Shown: positions 1 through 11,248 of the stretch, piece after piece
Layout of the letters: each line of letters opens with the position of its first letter
Position numbering within the stretch: position 1 is the stretch's first letter
Assembly (NCBI RefSeq): GCF_026914265.1
Contig: NC_069135.1
Span: forward strand, 63,106,738 to 63,170,737
Source of the DNA: Mya arenaria
Taxonomy: Eukaryota > Mollusca > Bivalvia > Myida > Myidae
Reading direction: 5' to 3'
Length of the DNA stretch: 64,000 nucleotides
Made by a program: the position numbers and the translations under genes
Notes under the pieces: generated by a model
What the model was told of the DNA's origin: nothing
The model's database searches: none
What the model saw: the letters and a program-made list of their open reading frames with translations, nothing else

Positions 1-159
1 ATTTCAACTGTTCAACATTAATTCAAGTTATCGGCAAAGTAATTAAATAATAAAATAATTTATACATAAGTAACACTTGAAAACATGCATTTTCATAAAG
101 CCATAAACCACATTTTAACAATGATATCAATTTATGTTTAAGTAAATGCTATTGGTACG
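1..159. repeat. 3' flank of the propeller remnant, duplicated at about 50305-50455
   Basis: Almost base-for-base the same as 50305-50455, marking the start of the long duplication shared with the D-E region. No gene is seen. Confidence 0.8.
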
Positions 160-480
160 TTACTTTGAATACTCTCATGAAATTCTCCAATTCAGGTCTG
201 CCATAATGCCAGCAAGTGACAAACATCATATTCTTCTGTGGACAGTAACCCACACTGTGTGGCTTCTATATATCCTCCTTCTTCCCCAGCAGTTGGGTTA
301 CTGAGCCGGTGAGCGTGTCCAATACCAGGATGTTGTCACTGTCCCTCCCACACAGCTTGTTGTCTCCCACCGCTGCAAGGCAAGACCATACGGTGATCTC
401 AGTATCGGGTCTTGGTAGGTCTGGAGCACCTCTAGTGAGATGCTCAGCTTGGTTATGGTGTTGGTGCCAATGTCTAGAAC
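160..480 (-). pseudogene. Truncated TRIM-like propeller exon remnant (copy of locus D)
   Basis: The minus strand reads the C-terminal third of the beta-propeller exon found intact at 9950-9127, 33120-32264 and 56111-55255; GTNTITKLSISLEVLQTYQD is recognisable. It is nearly identical to 50455-50790. At about 475-480 the match to the exon stops and jumps to sequence matching 51379 onward, so about 590 bp containing the acceptor site and the first two thirds of the exon are gone. It also carries the 5-bp insertion (frame change after the SPYGLALQ stretch) seen in locus D, so the disabling change predates the duplication. No matching first exon was found upstream. It is a dead fragment. Confidence 0.85.
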
Positions 481-515
481 ATTTAGCAAACTAAGATATG
501 TTCATATTCCATATG

Positions 516-691
516 CAGTCGAACCCCGTTGGTTCGAACTCAAAGGGATCCGCAAAGCATACATCGAGCCTCGGAAAATTCGAACCAAGCGGGAAAATGT
601 ACCTTCAGTTAAAGGAAATAGGTCCTTAACATCGGGTTAACGCCAACGAGGAATTCGAGCCAAGCGAATTCGAGCCATCGGGATTCGACTG
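516..691. mobile_element. pogo/Tigger-type MITE, copy 1
   Basis: A 176-bp non-coding element with imperfect terminal inverted repeats: left end CAGTCGAACCCCGTTGG, right end reading CAGTCGAATCCCGATGG on the other strand. The sister copy at 51415-51589 is flanked by TA on both sides; here the left TA has become TG. TA target sites and CAGTCGAA-type ends are typical of pogo/Tigger members of the Tc1-mariner superfamily (family knowledge). It sits at the former intron edge of the propeller remnant and was carried along by the segmental duplication. Confidence 0.75.
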
Positions 692-1095
692 TATTTGAAA
701 CTTTTCTTAGTTTTGGTGATAAAATATTGTTTTCAAATGATATAACAAAAATCATACTACAAAGTGTGTTTTGATTAATCCTCCATTTTGAATACGAATA
801 TGTACATAAACACACTTTTAGATTTTAATGGAATCAAAAGACTGTTACAGTAAATATTTTGCAACATTGGTGTCATAGTTTGTGAAACATCCAATAAGCT
901 GTAACAAAACAGTCTGTTTCCGGTTTCCCGCCGTTCCCTGCTTATTTCCGCCCGTATTTTTTATGATTATCAGCTGCTTTGTCTAAACGCGCATGGAAAA
1001 AGTTATCTTAAGGACTATAAAAATATTTTCTACCACTCTTATTTGTTTATTTATCACAAACAAGTTTTACTTCTATCATTATGACGAAACAGCCT
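692..1095 (-). other. Relic of the TRIM-like intron, 3' part
   Basis: Matches the intron just upstream of the propeller exon in gene C (33425-33550 and 34440-34705) and gene E (56420-56820). It is intron sequence left behind by a decayed gene. No coding signal. Confidence 0.7.
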
Positions 1096-2800
1096 CCATA
1101 GAGGGTAGTATCAGCCAGGGAATTATACGGTGTAATCATATGGGACAGTGTTAGTCAGAGATGTACACAGTGTAACCATAGGGGGCAGTTTTAATCAGAC
1201 ATGTATATGATGTAATCATAGGGGGCAGTATCAGTCAGGGAAGTATACTGTCAAAACATAGGTAGCAGTATCAGCCAGGGAAGTATACGGTGTAACCATA
1301 GGGGGCAGTATCAGCCAGAGAAGTATACGGTGTAACCATAGGGGGCAGTATCAGCCAGAGAAGAATACGGTGTAACCATAGGGGGCAGTATCAGCCAGAG
1401 AAGTATACGGTGTAACCATAGGGGGCAGTATCAGCCAGAGAAGTATACGGTGTAACCATAGGGGGCAGTATTAGCCAGAGAGGTATACAGTGTAACCATA
1501 GGGGGCAGTATCAGCCAGAGAGGTATACGGTGTAACCATAGGGAGCAGTATCAGCCAGAGAAGTATACGGTGTAACCATAATGGCAGTATCAGCCAGAGA
1601 AGTATACGGTGTAACCATAGTGGCAGTATCAGCCAGAGAAGTATACGGTGTAACCATATGGGGCAGTATTAGTCAGAGATGTAAACTGTGTAACCATAGG
1701 AGACAGTATCAGTTGGAAATGATTATAGTGAAGTATACGGTGTAAACATAGGGGGAAGTATAAGCCAGAGAATTACACCATAGGGTGCAGTATCAGTCAG
1801 AGAATATTGTGTAACCATTGGGTGCCGTATAAGTCAGAGAAGTATACAGTAGCAATAGGGGAAAGTATCAGTTAGAAAAGTATATAGTATAATTATAGGG
1901 TGCAGTTTCAGCTAGAGAATAATACTGTGCAACTAGAGGGCACACTATCAGTTATATAAGTAAACAGTTTAACCATAGGGAACGATATCATTCAGAGAAG
2001 TATTATGTGTAACCATAGGGGGCAGTATCAGTCAGACAAGTGTATGGTATAACCATTTGAGGCATTTTCACTCAGAGAAGTATAAAGTGTTATCAAAAGG
2101 GACAATATCAGGAGGATATGTTGAAACCATAGGGTGCACTATCAGTAAAGAGAAGTATACAGTACAAACATATTGGACTGTATAGGGGGCAGTATCAGTC
2201 AGAGAAGTGTACGGTATAACCATTTGGGGCATTTTCAGACAGAGAAGTATAAAGTGTAACCAAAGGGTCATTGTCAGTAGGATATGTTGTAACCATAGGG
2301 GGCAGTATCAGTAAAGAGAAGTATACAGTGTAAACATAGGGGACAGCATTATTTAGAAAAGTTCTATAGCGTAACAAAAGGGGACATTATCAGTCAGAGA
2401 AGTACAGTGTAACCATAGAGGGCTGTATCAGTATGAGAATTGTACGGTATAACCATTTGTGGCAGTTTCAGTCAAAGTTTAAAGTGTGTATATACACTGT
2501 GTATAAGCGGTATCAGTAAAGAGAAGTATAAAGAGTCACTATAGGTAACAGTTTCATTCAGAAAATTATATAGTGTAACAATAGAGGGCAGAATCATTCA
2601 GAGAAGTATACGGTGCAACCATAGGGTTCGGTATCCTATCAACGTTATACAGTGTAACTATAGGGGAAAATATAATTTGAATAGTCTACAGTGTAACAAA
2701 AGGATAGAGTATCAGTGATAGAAGTATACAGTGTAACCAAAGGGAAGAGTGTCTGTCAGAGCATACTGTGTAATCATAGGGGAAAGAATCCGTCTAGGAA
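1096..2800. repeat. 40-bp minisatellite array 1
   Basis: About 40 tandem units of 40 bp. Units near 1300-1560 are almost identical, centred on GTGTAACCATAGGGGGCAGT followed by ATCAGCCAGAGAAGTATACG. Units become diverged and of uneven length towards 2800. The same family fills the equivalent intron of genes C and E. Short open frames crossing it (for example 2068-2271) are repeat artefacts. Confidence 0.95.
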
Positions 2801-3590
2801 ATTTCAAAGTATGAGAACAAGCTTTTCAGTTTCTTTTCCTTGGCTGAAATGGCTGAAATACCTATCATTGGGGTGTTAATATCTATTGCAATAAATCATG
2901 GCGGATAAAATTCTATACAGTTTTACTGATCACTGAATATAATGAAAATCAACGATTTCTGATTTAAATTATCTTTAAACTTTACATTACATAATTATCA
3001 GGACGTTGAATGAACCAATTCAGGTAAAAAGACAATTTTATTTATTTATTATTGATTTTGATGTTTAATTTGGATTTTATTTCTAAAGAATATTCTTTGT
3101 TTCGCTTTGGGAGTCGGTCCGATAGTCGGACCCGTGGGTAATAGTGAAAAAGGCCTGATATATACCAAACAATTAAAGGCAAATACTGCCGCCTATGATG
3201 GCAACGAGGTAATTTAAACTAATGTTTGAACCATCTTTAAAAGTAATAATGTACAACATTTTATGTTATGTTTGAAACGAACGCATTTAGTATTCATACT
3301 AAAGTCTGGGCGGGCAACGAAACACTGACTGTAGATGATTAAACTAATATTGAACAAAAAAAACACAACTGAATACCCTGAGTAGAAATTTTGAATTATC
3401 ATTTAAACTTGAGATAAAAAAAAAAATTCTTGAAGACAACCAGTCAATGCTTTGCAAAAATAGTAAGGCTGATTTGAAAATGATGTCATTTTGTTCTCAT
3501 TTCCTATATTCACATAGTTCAAATCAATACATACACATATCAATTTCTAAGTTAAAAATAGTAACAATTTTTAGAAGTTAATTTTAGAGC
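2801..3590. other. Decayed TRIM-like intron, 5' part
   Basis: The stretch around 3170-3420 is a diverged match to 36880-37150 and 58260-58540 (the ACTGCCGCCTATG segment and what follows), which precede exon 1 in genes C and E. A small perfect hairpin, GGTCCGATAGTCGGACC, lies near 3117-3133. No gene is seen. Confidence 0.55.
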
Positions 3591-3734
3591 ACATACACAC
3601 CAACAAACGAAATGCACAAACACACACATGTACATGCACTCACTCAGAGACACATGACATCGCACATGACCACACATATGCACGTACATACACTCACAAA
3701 ACACACATTCATTCACACACACACACGCACACGC

Positions 3735-3777
<43 letters not shown>

Positions 3778-3857
3778 CATGCACTCACAAAACACACGTT
3801 CAAACAAACACACCCACAAACACATCGCACTCATCGCACAAACACTCATTCATTATA
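3591..3857. repeat. (CA)n-rich microsatellite
   Basis: CA-rich tract with a pure (CA)n core at about 3738-3771 and CG interruptions before it. Genes C and E carry a short ACACAC tract at the same place before exon 1 (37173-37190, 58563-58577), so this is an expanded version. Open frames on both strands are low-complexity. Confidence 0.9.
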
Positions 3858-4819
3858 TAGTGTTGTGCCGATGATCGATTATTATCGACAATTAATCGGA
3901 AAGGCTACGTCGGCGACAATCGATAGTGAAATTTGAATCGATTATAGAAACAAGAGACGTAATAGTTACAAAATAATACTTGTTTTTCTGGTTAGTGTTA
4001 GTTAACTTAATGTCAGAATGTTAAGGTGTTACTATGTTAAGTTATCTAGTCATATACTTATCATGTCAGTAAGTCACTACAGTAACTGATTACATATTTT
4101 CTTTGTACATTGTTATTCAACTGCTAAAGGATTGGTTCTAAACTAAACTACTTATGTTTGTCGTGTAACATGCCGGCTGAATGTTCAATCGGTGATGTAG
4201 AGCTTATATGGATCGCTCTTAAGTAAATTTTCCTTAGGCTACTTTGCCTTATGATTGAAAAAAAATGATTTGAAAAACGATTGGTAAGTTAATACATAAT
4301 CAACTAAATAATCAGGGTTCAAAGAGTATGCATTGGTCTATTTGAAGATCAATCACTTTTATGATGAATGGCTTTCTCGTACGGGAGCTTGTTAATCTGT
4401 GTTTGCACATTACCTGCATATTATTTGAAGTTGTCTAATAACTGCAAATACAGGAAGAGGTAAACCCAAAATAAAGTGTGAATGTATAAATACTTTAATG
4501 GAGTAATGACCAAACTCTTGAATAGGAAGTCCAACATGTTACTCGACTTGATACGATTATTAGTGCTTCAGAACCTTGAAATATTATGTTCACTTGCAAA
4601 CCGTAGTATTTGGGAAATAACAATACACGTTATGCAGTTTCAAATAAGTAATCATAGTTATTTTGTATTCGAACAGATTTTAGGCATACACCAAAAATAA
4701 TTGTAATAAAATTCTTATATTAGTCAAGCTTGACAATTCTTTCCAATATGAAATAAGGTAATGTCAAACCCCTCGTGTGATGTCGTAGACGTCATGTTTA
4801 TTCTGTAAACACTGATCAT
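3858..4819. other. Non-coding stretch where exon 1 would be expected
   Basis: By comparison with genes C and E a B-box exon should follow the CA tract, but none of its conserved Cys/His pattern is present. The stretch opens with TAGTGTTGTGCCGATGATCG and is rich in ATCGATTAT-like words, resembling one end of a hAT-type element, so insertion with deletion may have removed the exon. The rest is AT-rich with no recognisable gene. Confidence 0.4.
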
Positions 4820-6431
4820 GAATATTTTGAGATATGTTTTAGACAAGTATTACATATTTTAGTGCTTCGCTTATTAATATATATCTTCTTTCAAATACTT
4901 TCAAATAACATAAACAATGTTTGATAAAACAGTTTTTTGTCACTTGAAGAAAGATGATTTCTTTAAAACTAGCTCAAGATAAAGTTCTCAAGACTATGCG
5001 AAGTTTGCATATACATTTATATATGTATTAAAGACCACACTCAATATTTGTTGCGCAATGTTTTGAAAAGCATTTACATTGCAGTTCTAGATTAAGCGTT
5101 GTTTTCAAAATATATACATATTACTCTTAGTAATCTTAAAATGTGGCCGTTTTACAAGCTTCTTACATACTTTCGCTATACGGTTTCATTAATTAAGCAC
5201 AGGGCCTCTATAAATGAAACAAAAATCGGAAGCTTGCAAATACAGGAATGGATCTTGCGTAGAAGGTAAAAAAACTCTCTGTTGAGTACGAAATAAAGCA
5301 TTTATGGAAAATATTAATAACATAAAAGAATATTATAACTGTGTATTTAATAGGTAAAAACGCAAAAGTATTAAATGACTTGTGAGTGCTAAAAGCATTA
5401 CAATGATCAACTATAATCTCATTAAGAAGATATTCCGTATTTTGGCATCTTTTTTTCAAACTGAACACAGTACGTGTTCTTCATATGTACCGCGATTTTA
5501 CATATTTACTAATCCGTTTTCATAAATTAAAAAACAATTGTATAAATTGTTTTAATTGTGGTACATTTTATTTGGGAGTTAAAAAGTGCATCTTTAATTG
5601 TATAAGATTCACCGAGCAGCATTGAAAATCCTATAAATATTCACATATTGGAATTTACAAATAGAGATATTTACTAGTGACAGGATAACCCAGGACAAAC
5701 AAATGCATACAACTTTAATTCAATTTCCATTTTGTTAGGTTAAGTAGGTAATCCGATTTCAACTTTATATCAATTTAGTAGACTGATACTTTCGAGCATA
5801 GATTATTATGATAATTCTTTAAACGAAGTTCTGAGCTAAACCTTATTTATTTATTTTTATATGTGATCCTCATTGAAACACCAATATGTACAGTTCCATG
5901 TTTACCAGAAATTAATGTCCTGTTACAGAAGATTTCATGAGGCTGTCTGTTAGTGGCCTTTTTCTGGTTCAGCGACAATGCGTATCTTAATTATATACTA
6001 AAAACTAGTAATGCAATTTGTTCATATAAACAACATAAACACTGATGCCTATTGATTTAAAAGCAACTGCTAAGCATGCTAACGTCATATATATTAGAAA
6101 CCCATACCGTATGGTATAATTCAGGTTACACACCACCTACGTTGAACCCAGAGAAAAGCACTTTTCATTCTTATTAAAAGTTGTGTGTTAAAATGAACTT
6201 TATTGGATCAATGTTTGCACAATACACTTTTACTGATTTACACACCAGGGCGAGTATGCATCAACACTAACTATTGGCGGGATTACAGCACCGCGAACCG
6301 TCTAGGTGATGGGTAATTGTGGTGAGCGTTGTCCGTATTTAATAGCATGAAAAAGCCGAACATGCAATTCAATTTCATTTGGCGGACATTATATTGCCAA
6401 ACTGATAGTTATTTATGATTGTTTATTATAG
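4820..6431 (+). repeat. Segmental duplicate of HMIT-like intron sequence (copy A)
   Basis: Closely matches 51735-53213, and from about 5170 more distantly 20330-21080, in the same order and orientation. Since an HMIT-like exon follows directly at 6432, this is intron DNA of that former gene. It ends in an acceptor-like TTTATTATAG. No reading frame of its own is convincing. Confidence 0.75.
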
Positions 6432-6675
6432 AACGTTTAATGACTGTATGGTGGACCTCAGTTGCGGTTACTGTTTTAAGGATGATAATGGCACAACAAT
6501 CAATAGCTCTTCCTGCCTACCGATTGGAACGGACAACCCCTGGGTTTCTTGGATTGACAGTGTAGCCAACAAACACTCCCGGGGAGGCTGACCTGGACTT
6601 ATGACTACTGCCCACTTCCATCTTCCTGGATGCCCACGGTCGGCTTCAGTCTGTACCTTGTCACCTTTGCCCAAC
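6432..6675 (+). pseudogene. HMIT-like (SLC2A13) exon relic, copy A
   Basis: After an acceptor TTTATTATAG the plus strand reads FNDCMVDLSCGYCFKDDNGT, matching the cysteine-rich extracellular loop before TM10 of proton/myo-inositol cotransporters. A second frame then gives an AYDYCPPPSSWM-type stretch, part of the next membrane segment. The two frames are out of register at CACTCCCGGGGAGGCTGACC, so the exon is broken. The expected end FAPG is altered to FAQ with a mutated donor (CAACGTTTG in place of CCAGGTTTG). The missense and frame changes are shared with 53214-53457. It is a duplicated, dead exon 3' of gene A; the live tail of the family is at 25723-26386. Confidence 0.8.
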
Positions 6676-8934
6676 GTTTGCAGATTTTGAGCTTGTCTTT
6701 ATGTATCTTAACACATTTGAATCATGTTTTGTGTGTCTAAGTGTACCATAAATCCAGGTCTGCAGTTGACACCATTGGTGGCAGTTTTGAGCGCTTTCAA
6801 GCCTGTTTTTAGATATGTATCTTATCGAAAAAGTATCGCGAATATTAACTAAATAGCCGGTAAATTATCGCGAAAATTAAGGTTTTAACACGAAACAATT
6901 CGCGAACGCTATCAGGTTATCTTACGGCAGTTATATGCCACCACAAAATTGTGTTAAATAGCGTATGGTTATTCTAAAATGTTCAAAAATTGATCAACCA
7001 TTGTTGTGCTGTTTTAGGATAAAATATTACGAATTTTGACCATCATTTAATTTGCGTATTCAGGTTTAGCTAAAATGGACGTTGGTAATGCCTACTATGC
7101 CGGACAAACGCCCGTTGTAATACGCAGGCCGGACAACAAGTTTTATTTAAATGGGACTCGTTCATGGTTGAATGCACTTTTTCGGATGTTATTTTAAATA
7201 CGAATATGAGTGTGTCAACTCATCAGGAGTTTAAAACTAAGACAGCTGCATCCCTTTAACAAATGTTAATATATGCTAAAATCAGCAAAAGACTGTAGCG
7301 ATAATGGTTGAATGATATCATCACGTGATACTTTCAATGTATATAAGAAAGGTTAGACTATCCAGAGAATTGCGTATAAGTCCAAGTATGAGTCCCAGTG
7401 GTCGAAGAGTTAATCTATCGGTTATATATTTTTTCTTGGCTCTACAAGCGTAGGTTTTAGACCAAATTTTCTTTTTTTAATTTTAATTCTATTTGTTTGC
7501 TGCATTTTCGGTATCAAAAAGTAAACTAGTTATGATATAAGTCATTTCAGATGAATAACTTGGAAACTATTTTTGGTCCATGAATATGAGCGAGTTCCTT
7601 TGAATCGTTTATTACATTACATTATTTAAACAAAAGTGTGGCATCTAGTACACAAACAGTGGTATAATTTAATTAATTATTATATAAGGCCGATTATCGA
7701 TTATCATTTTGAGGGCCGTAGACCGTTCGCACGTGAATTCCTTTTTTGCTTAAAATCAAATTTGGCGACTGTAAAATAATGTCTTAACTGAATGATCACA
7801 TTTTATTGAACTGCTTGAACAGATTTATTATGAAAATCCTTAAAGAAGGCAAACTCGAACAAAGTGTCGGAAAATATGCAAGTATTTCATAACCAGTGTG
7901 GATTATTAGGGTGGCGTATATACATGTTGACATCAATAATACGAGGTATGTGTTAATTTAAGTACAAACAGTCGTTGTACTTGCTACGAGTTCATGATTT
8001 TTAAAAATAAATTGTGACATTCAAGACATGAAAAGACAGATGCCAATGATTCGTACAAAACAATCAGATATACCGTTATGTAGTGGAATTTTCAAGGTGA
8101 TCAATTGAAATTGATGGGAACATGAAATGACAACAAACTGTTGTTTGTCTTTATGGCTTAATCTCAAAAAACTACTTACTCTCAAAAACTAAATTTAATT
8201 TGAGAATGAGTTTACTCATCGCAATGAAGCCAGAAGGAAATAAGAATGCACAACTGGATTTCAGGTGAACCTGAAAAAGATGACTTTAAACTTACGAAAT
8301 AAAACAAACAAACATATGTATTAGACTTCGTCTCGGGCCATTATGAGTCACTCGGGCCAATGATCACTCAACGGCCAGGCTATTAACCTCTAAATAGTAT
8401 ACATCACATTTAGTAAATACAAATTGATAACAGAAATGACAAACAGTTTATATTATACTATATTATTTAACAATCATTACACAGTAACATATAAAATAGT
8501 TAAGCTTTATGACTTTCAAACAGTCCATTTAATTAAAGATATCACCATTTACGCACATTTCGTTCTCAAGCGGAGGGAAGCCAACTTGTGGTTATAATTC
8601 ATACACAATCGGCTTGTTACATTTAAACTAATAATACACAAACATATATTATTTTCTTATAACAAGTTATTAAACGACGTGTCACTTTTAGAAATTGTTA
8701 GAATTCAACATAATTTAAACGTCAATTTTTTTAGTCAAACCTTTTAACGTGGAATTATTTAGAATATATTTAAAAATAATTAGCATTGCAATTGTTCCTA
8801 CACACTCCAATTAGTTCACACATTACGTTTGCGTTACAAAACATCTAACGCATTACAATAAGTTCACATTGGATATATAAATTACACTTATATTAAGTTG
8901 AAGACTTGATAATAACCTGTACAAAGTTAAATAC
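6676..8934. repeat. Segmental duplicate between HMIT relic and gene A
   Basis: About 6676-7780 matches 53458-54720, and about 8440-8934 matches 54725-55030 and 31880-32200. The HMIT terminal exons that lie here in the C region (25723-26386) are absent. The 7793-8548 piece is missing from the E copy but partly present in the C copy (31880-31930), so E has lost it. No gene is seen. Confidence 0.7.
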
Positions 8935-9010
8935 TTTCACGCATTTTTCAAAATCAGGTCTGTTGCGTGTGACTAACGTTCTATTCTTCTTGTTGGCATA
9001 GCAAATATAA
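8935..9010 (-). pseudogene. Relic of a propeller-exon C-terminus
   Basis: A short stretch (TTTTTCAAAATCAGGTCTGTT onward) resembles the end of the propeller coding sequence at 9127-9220. Equivalent fragments stand 3' of gene E (55030-55150) and of locus D (50185-50300). It is a leftover of an older tandem copy. Confidence 0.5.
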
Positions 9011-9126
9011 CAGTATACATAATATTTTGTTATTAAAATACTCTATTAAATAAGTAAAATTTGAAAAAGTATGTTTTTTCACAAAGACATAATTATACAA
9101 TATTTTAAAATAAATAACTTCAATTG

Positions 9127-9950
9127 TTACACATTTTTGAAGACTTTCACGGAGTTATTCAACCCAGAGCAACATGCAATAAACACCATCTTTTGCTTTT
9201 GGCAGTAAGCCACACTATTTGGCCACTGTATCCCCTCTTCCTTCCCAAGCAGTTGGGTTATCTTGCCGGTGAGCGTGTCCAGTAACAGGATGTTGTTACT
9301 GTAACACACGAGCAGCTGGTTGTCCCCCACGACTGCCAGACCACGTGGTGATTGTAGTATCGAATCTGTGTACGTCTCTAGCACATCTAGTGAGATGCTC
9401 AGCTTGGTTATGGTGTTGGTGCCCCGGTCTGAAACATAGATGGCCGGAGGAGTGTGGCCCTTTCTAGTCACTGTCAGATACTCAGGAAACATAAACAAAG
9501 GTTTTCCACTGCTGTCTGTGCCCACACTCTTCTTCACCTTTCCCTTCATGTCCATCAACACAATCTCCCATGGGAAGGACACTATCAATTTGCCATCACA
9601 AAAATCTATTCCAAAACATTGTCCATCTATTTTAACAACATCCTGTAGTGTGACATTTCCCTGAGTAGATAAGAACTGTATCTTCTTCTTCCCACGCAGA
9701 GTGACGGCTGCCCTGTCCCCGGGCAGGAGACACAGGTCCCATGGCTCATCAGTCAGTTTCACCTTGGATACCAGCTGGTTATTCTCGGTATCCACCAGTT
9801 TCAACGAGTAGTTAGCGCAATCTACCAGTAGAAGCCTGTTCCCAGGTAGGAGGGCCGCACTGGTCAGGAAGCAGTCACTGGTATCACCTTTTGTCTTCAC
9901 TGAAATGTCAGGCTGTGTGCTGAACTTGGACTGGCTTAGGTCTGCACTGC
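9127..9950 (-). CDS. TRIM-like gene A, propeller exon (last coding exon)
   Basis: The exon starts after acceptor ACTTCAAAG at 9951, preceded by a pyrimidine-rich tract, and is in phase 1 (G|GC gives Gly, then SADLSQSKF). It encodes about 273 residues and ends in TAA. Repeated hydrophobic strands with the pattern LLLVDCANYSLKLVD / IYVSDRGTNTITKLS / LLLDTLTGKITQLL show a beta-propeller of NHL/six-bladed type, a protein-binding module at the C-terminus of TRIM2/3/71-like proteins. Paralogues lie at 33120-32264 and 56111-55255. The open frame extends upstream to 10011, but that part is intron. Convergent with the HMIT relic at 6432. No clear AATAAA was seen close downstream. Confidence 0.88.
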
Positions 9951-10895
9951 CTTTGAAGTACACATAATCATAAATAACAAAAAGAAAAAGAAAAGTTGTT
10001 TTTGTCATCACATTTGAAAAGGAATAATGATAATAATATCATTTAAACAAAATATTCGGGGATTTTTTAGCATGAGATCTTTAGACTACTTAATTGTATA
10101 AATATAGTATTTAAATTGTTTGTATTTACTTTTAAAAATACGAATGGATCAAACCTATCGCAACGGTTTATATATTTTTATGAATCATCATTGCTGTTGC
10201 GGTGTTGGTATAAAATGATTAGGGGTAATATTAAGTAGTACAAAGCAAACGTCCTTGCGTAGGAAAATAAAAGGGTAATAAGTGCTGCGCTTTCGTCTAG
10301 AATATTGTATTAAAATGGAGCGGATGTTAGCATATTGGGATTTTACGAGCCACTAAGCGATTGAAAACAATATCTGCAAAAATCCACGAGAGTCGATTAC
10401 GAAATTCCTGATGAAAACGCTATATTAATTACACTTTTATAATATATATATGTGGCTAATACACATGTTTTCATAATAAATGCAATTTTGAATACGCAAT
10501 GTTTTGTGTTCTGACGTCATTACAACATTGATAAATTTGTTTATGTTTTGTAAGCGGATTAGAAAACAGTCGTTTTGCACTAACATAAGTTGAATACCGA
10601 CAACCGCATTTGACAATATGTGAAGTAAAGCGCCTGGAATTATAATGGGTATACAATAAGTATAAATACCGTATTATAGTACCCAAACAACATAACATTT
10701 ATCCTTCCAAAAGTCATGCCTTGCGTATATTTGTATCTTAATTTTATTTGCTGAATATTATTTGTCGTATAATCTTTTTGTTTTGCTTTTGATTAGTACT
10801 GGTTACCTTGAGCGACGTCAAAAGGCTTTTGAAAATAGATTTATCGACTGCATCACATATGGCAAAGTCAAATTTGTCTTCGGTTGTTCACAAAC
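9951..10895 (-). other. Gene A intron 2
   Basis: Bounded by donor CAAG|GTTTGTG at 10896/10895 and acceptor TTCAAAG| at 9951. Unlike the corresponding introns of genes C and E it lacks the 40-bp array. Positions 10801-10895 belong to the local duplication described for the 90-bp exon. Nothing else recognisable. Confidence 0.7.
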
Positions 10896-10985
10896 CTTGT
10901 TGTTGCTGCATCGTTTCGTGTTGCCGTGGTAGCTGCTCCTTCAGTAGTTGTCGATCTTGCTGCCCTACCGCCGAAGCAGATACAC
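10896..10985 (-). CDS. TRIM-like gene A, 90-bp cassette exon (probable)
   Basis: Acceptor ACTTCCAG| at 10986 and donor CAAG|GTTTG at 10895 frame 90 bases that keep phase 1 on both sides, so including or skipping the exon leaves the frame intact. It encodes VSASAVGQQDRQLLKEQL plus a Gln-rich tail, 30 residues. The DNA is a copy of the 3' end of exon 1 (about 11338-11249), 354 bp away. The donor is shared by both copies; the acceptor corresponds to coding bases TTCAAGAGG in exon 1. No equivalent exists in C or E. With it, gene A predicts 629 residues; without it, 599. Splicing is inferred from phase and motif only. Confidence 0.6.
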
Positions 10986-11248
10986 CTGGAAGTATGATTG
11001 AGTATATATACCGTATTGTTAGACCAAAACAATTAAAGTTCATGTCATTCAAAAATTTGCTGACAATTGTTTGTCCAAGTATTTCATCTGTTATTTTTGT
11101 TAAGCACTTGGTGAATTTACAAAAAAATTTTTTTAACGTAACGTTAACGTGCCTGGTTAATTTGAGCGACGTCAACAGGTTTTTTAAATCAACCTTTTAA
11201 ACTGCATCACTTAGGAAATGTCAAATTAGTCAGTAGTTGTACGCAAAC
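10986..11248 (-). other. Gene A intron 1
   Basis: Runs from donor TTTAAAG|GTTTG at 11249/11248 to acceptor CTTCCAG| at 10986. It includes the right copy of a direct repeat beginning near GAGCGACGTCAACAGG (11164); the left copy begins at 10810. The minus-strand open frame 10888-11175 crosses it but is intron read-through. Confidence 0.65.

Noticed and set aside
1096..2800. Direct repeats resembling a CRISPR array
   Set aside because: 40-bp units are contiguous without unique spacers, in a split-gene animal context; a minisatellite.
3117..3133. Hairpin GGTCCGATAGTCGGACC as a terminator or RNA element
   Set aside because: Short palindrome expected by chance in 64 kb; no conserved context in the other copies.
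3552..3860. Frames of 82-92 residues on both strands rich in HTHT / CVCV
   Set aside because: Translation of a CA/GT microsatellite; both strands open, no splice or start support.
9951..10011. N-terminal MMTKTTFLFLFVIYDYVYF as a signal peptide of a separate propeller protein
   Set aside because: The hydrophobic stretch is the translated pyrimidine tract of the acceptor; the family has an acceptor at the same place in C, D and E.
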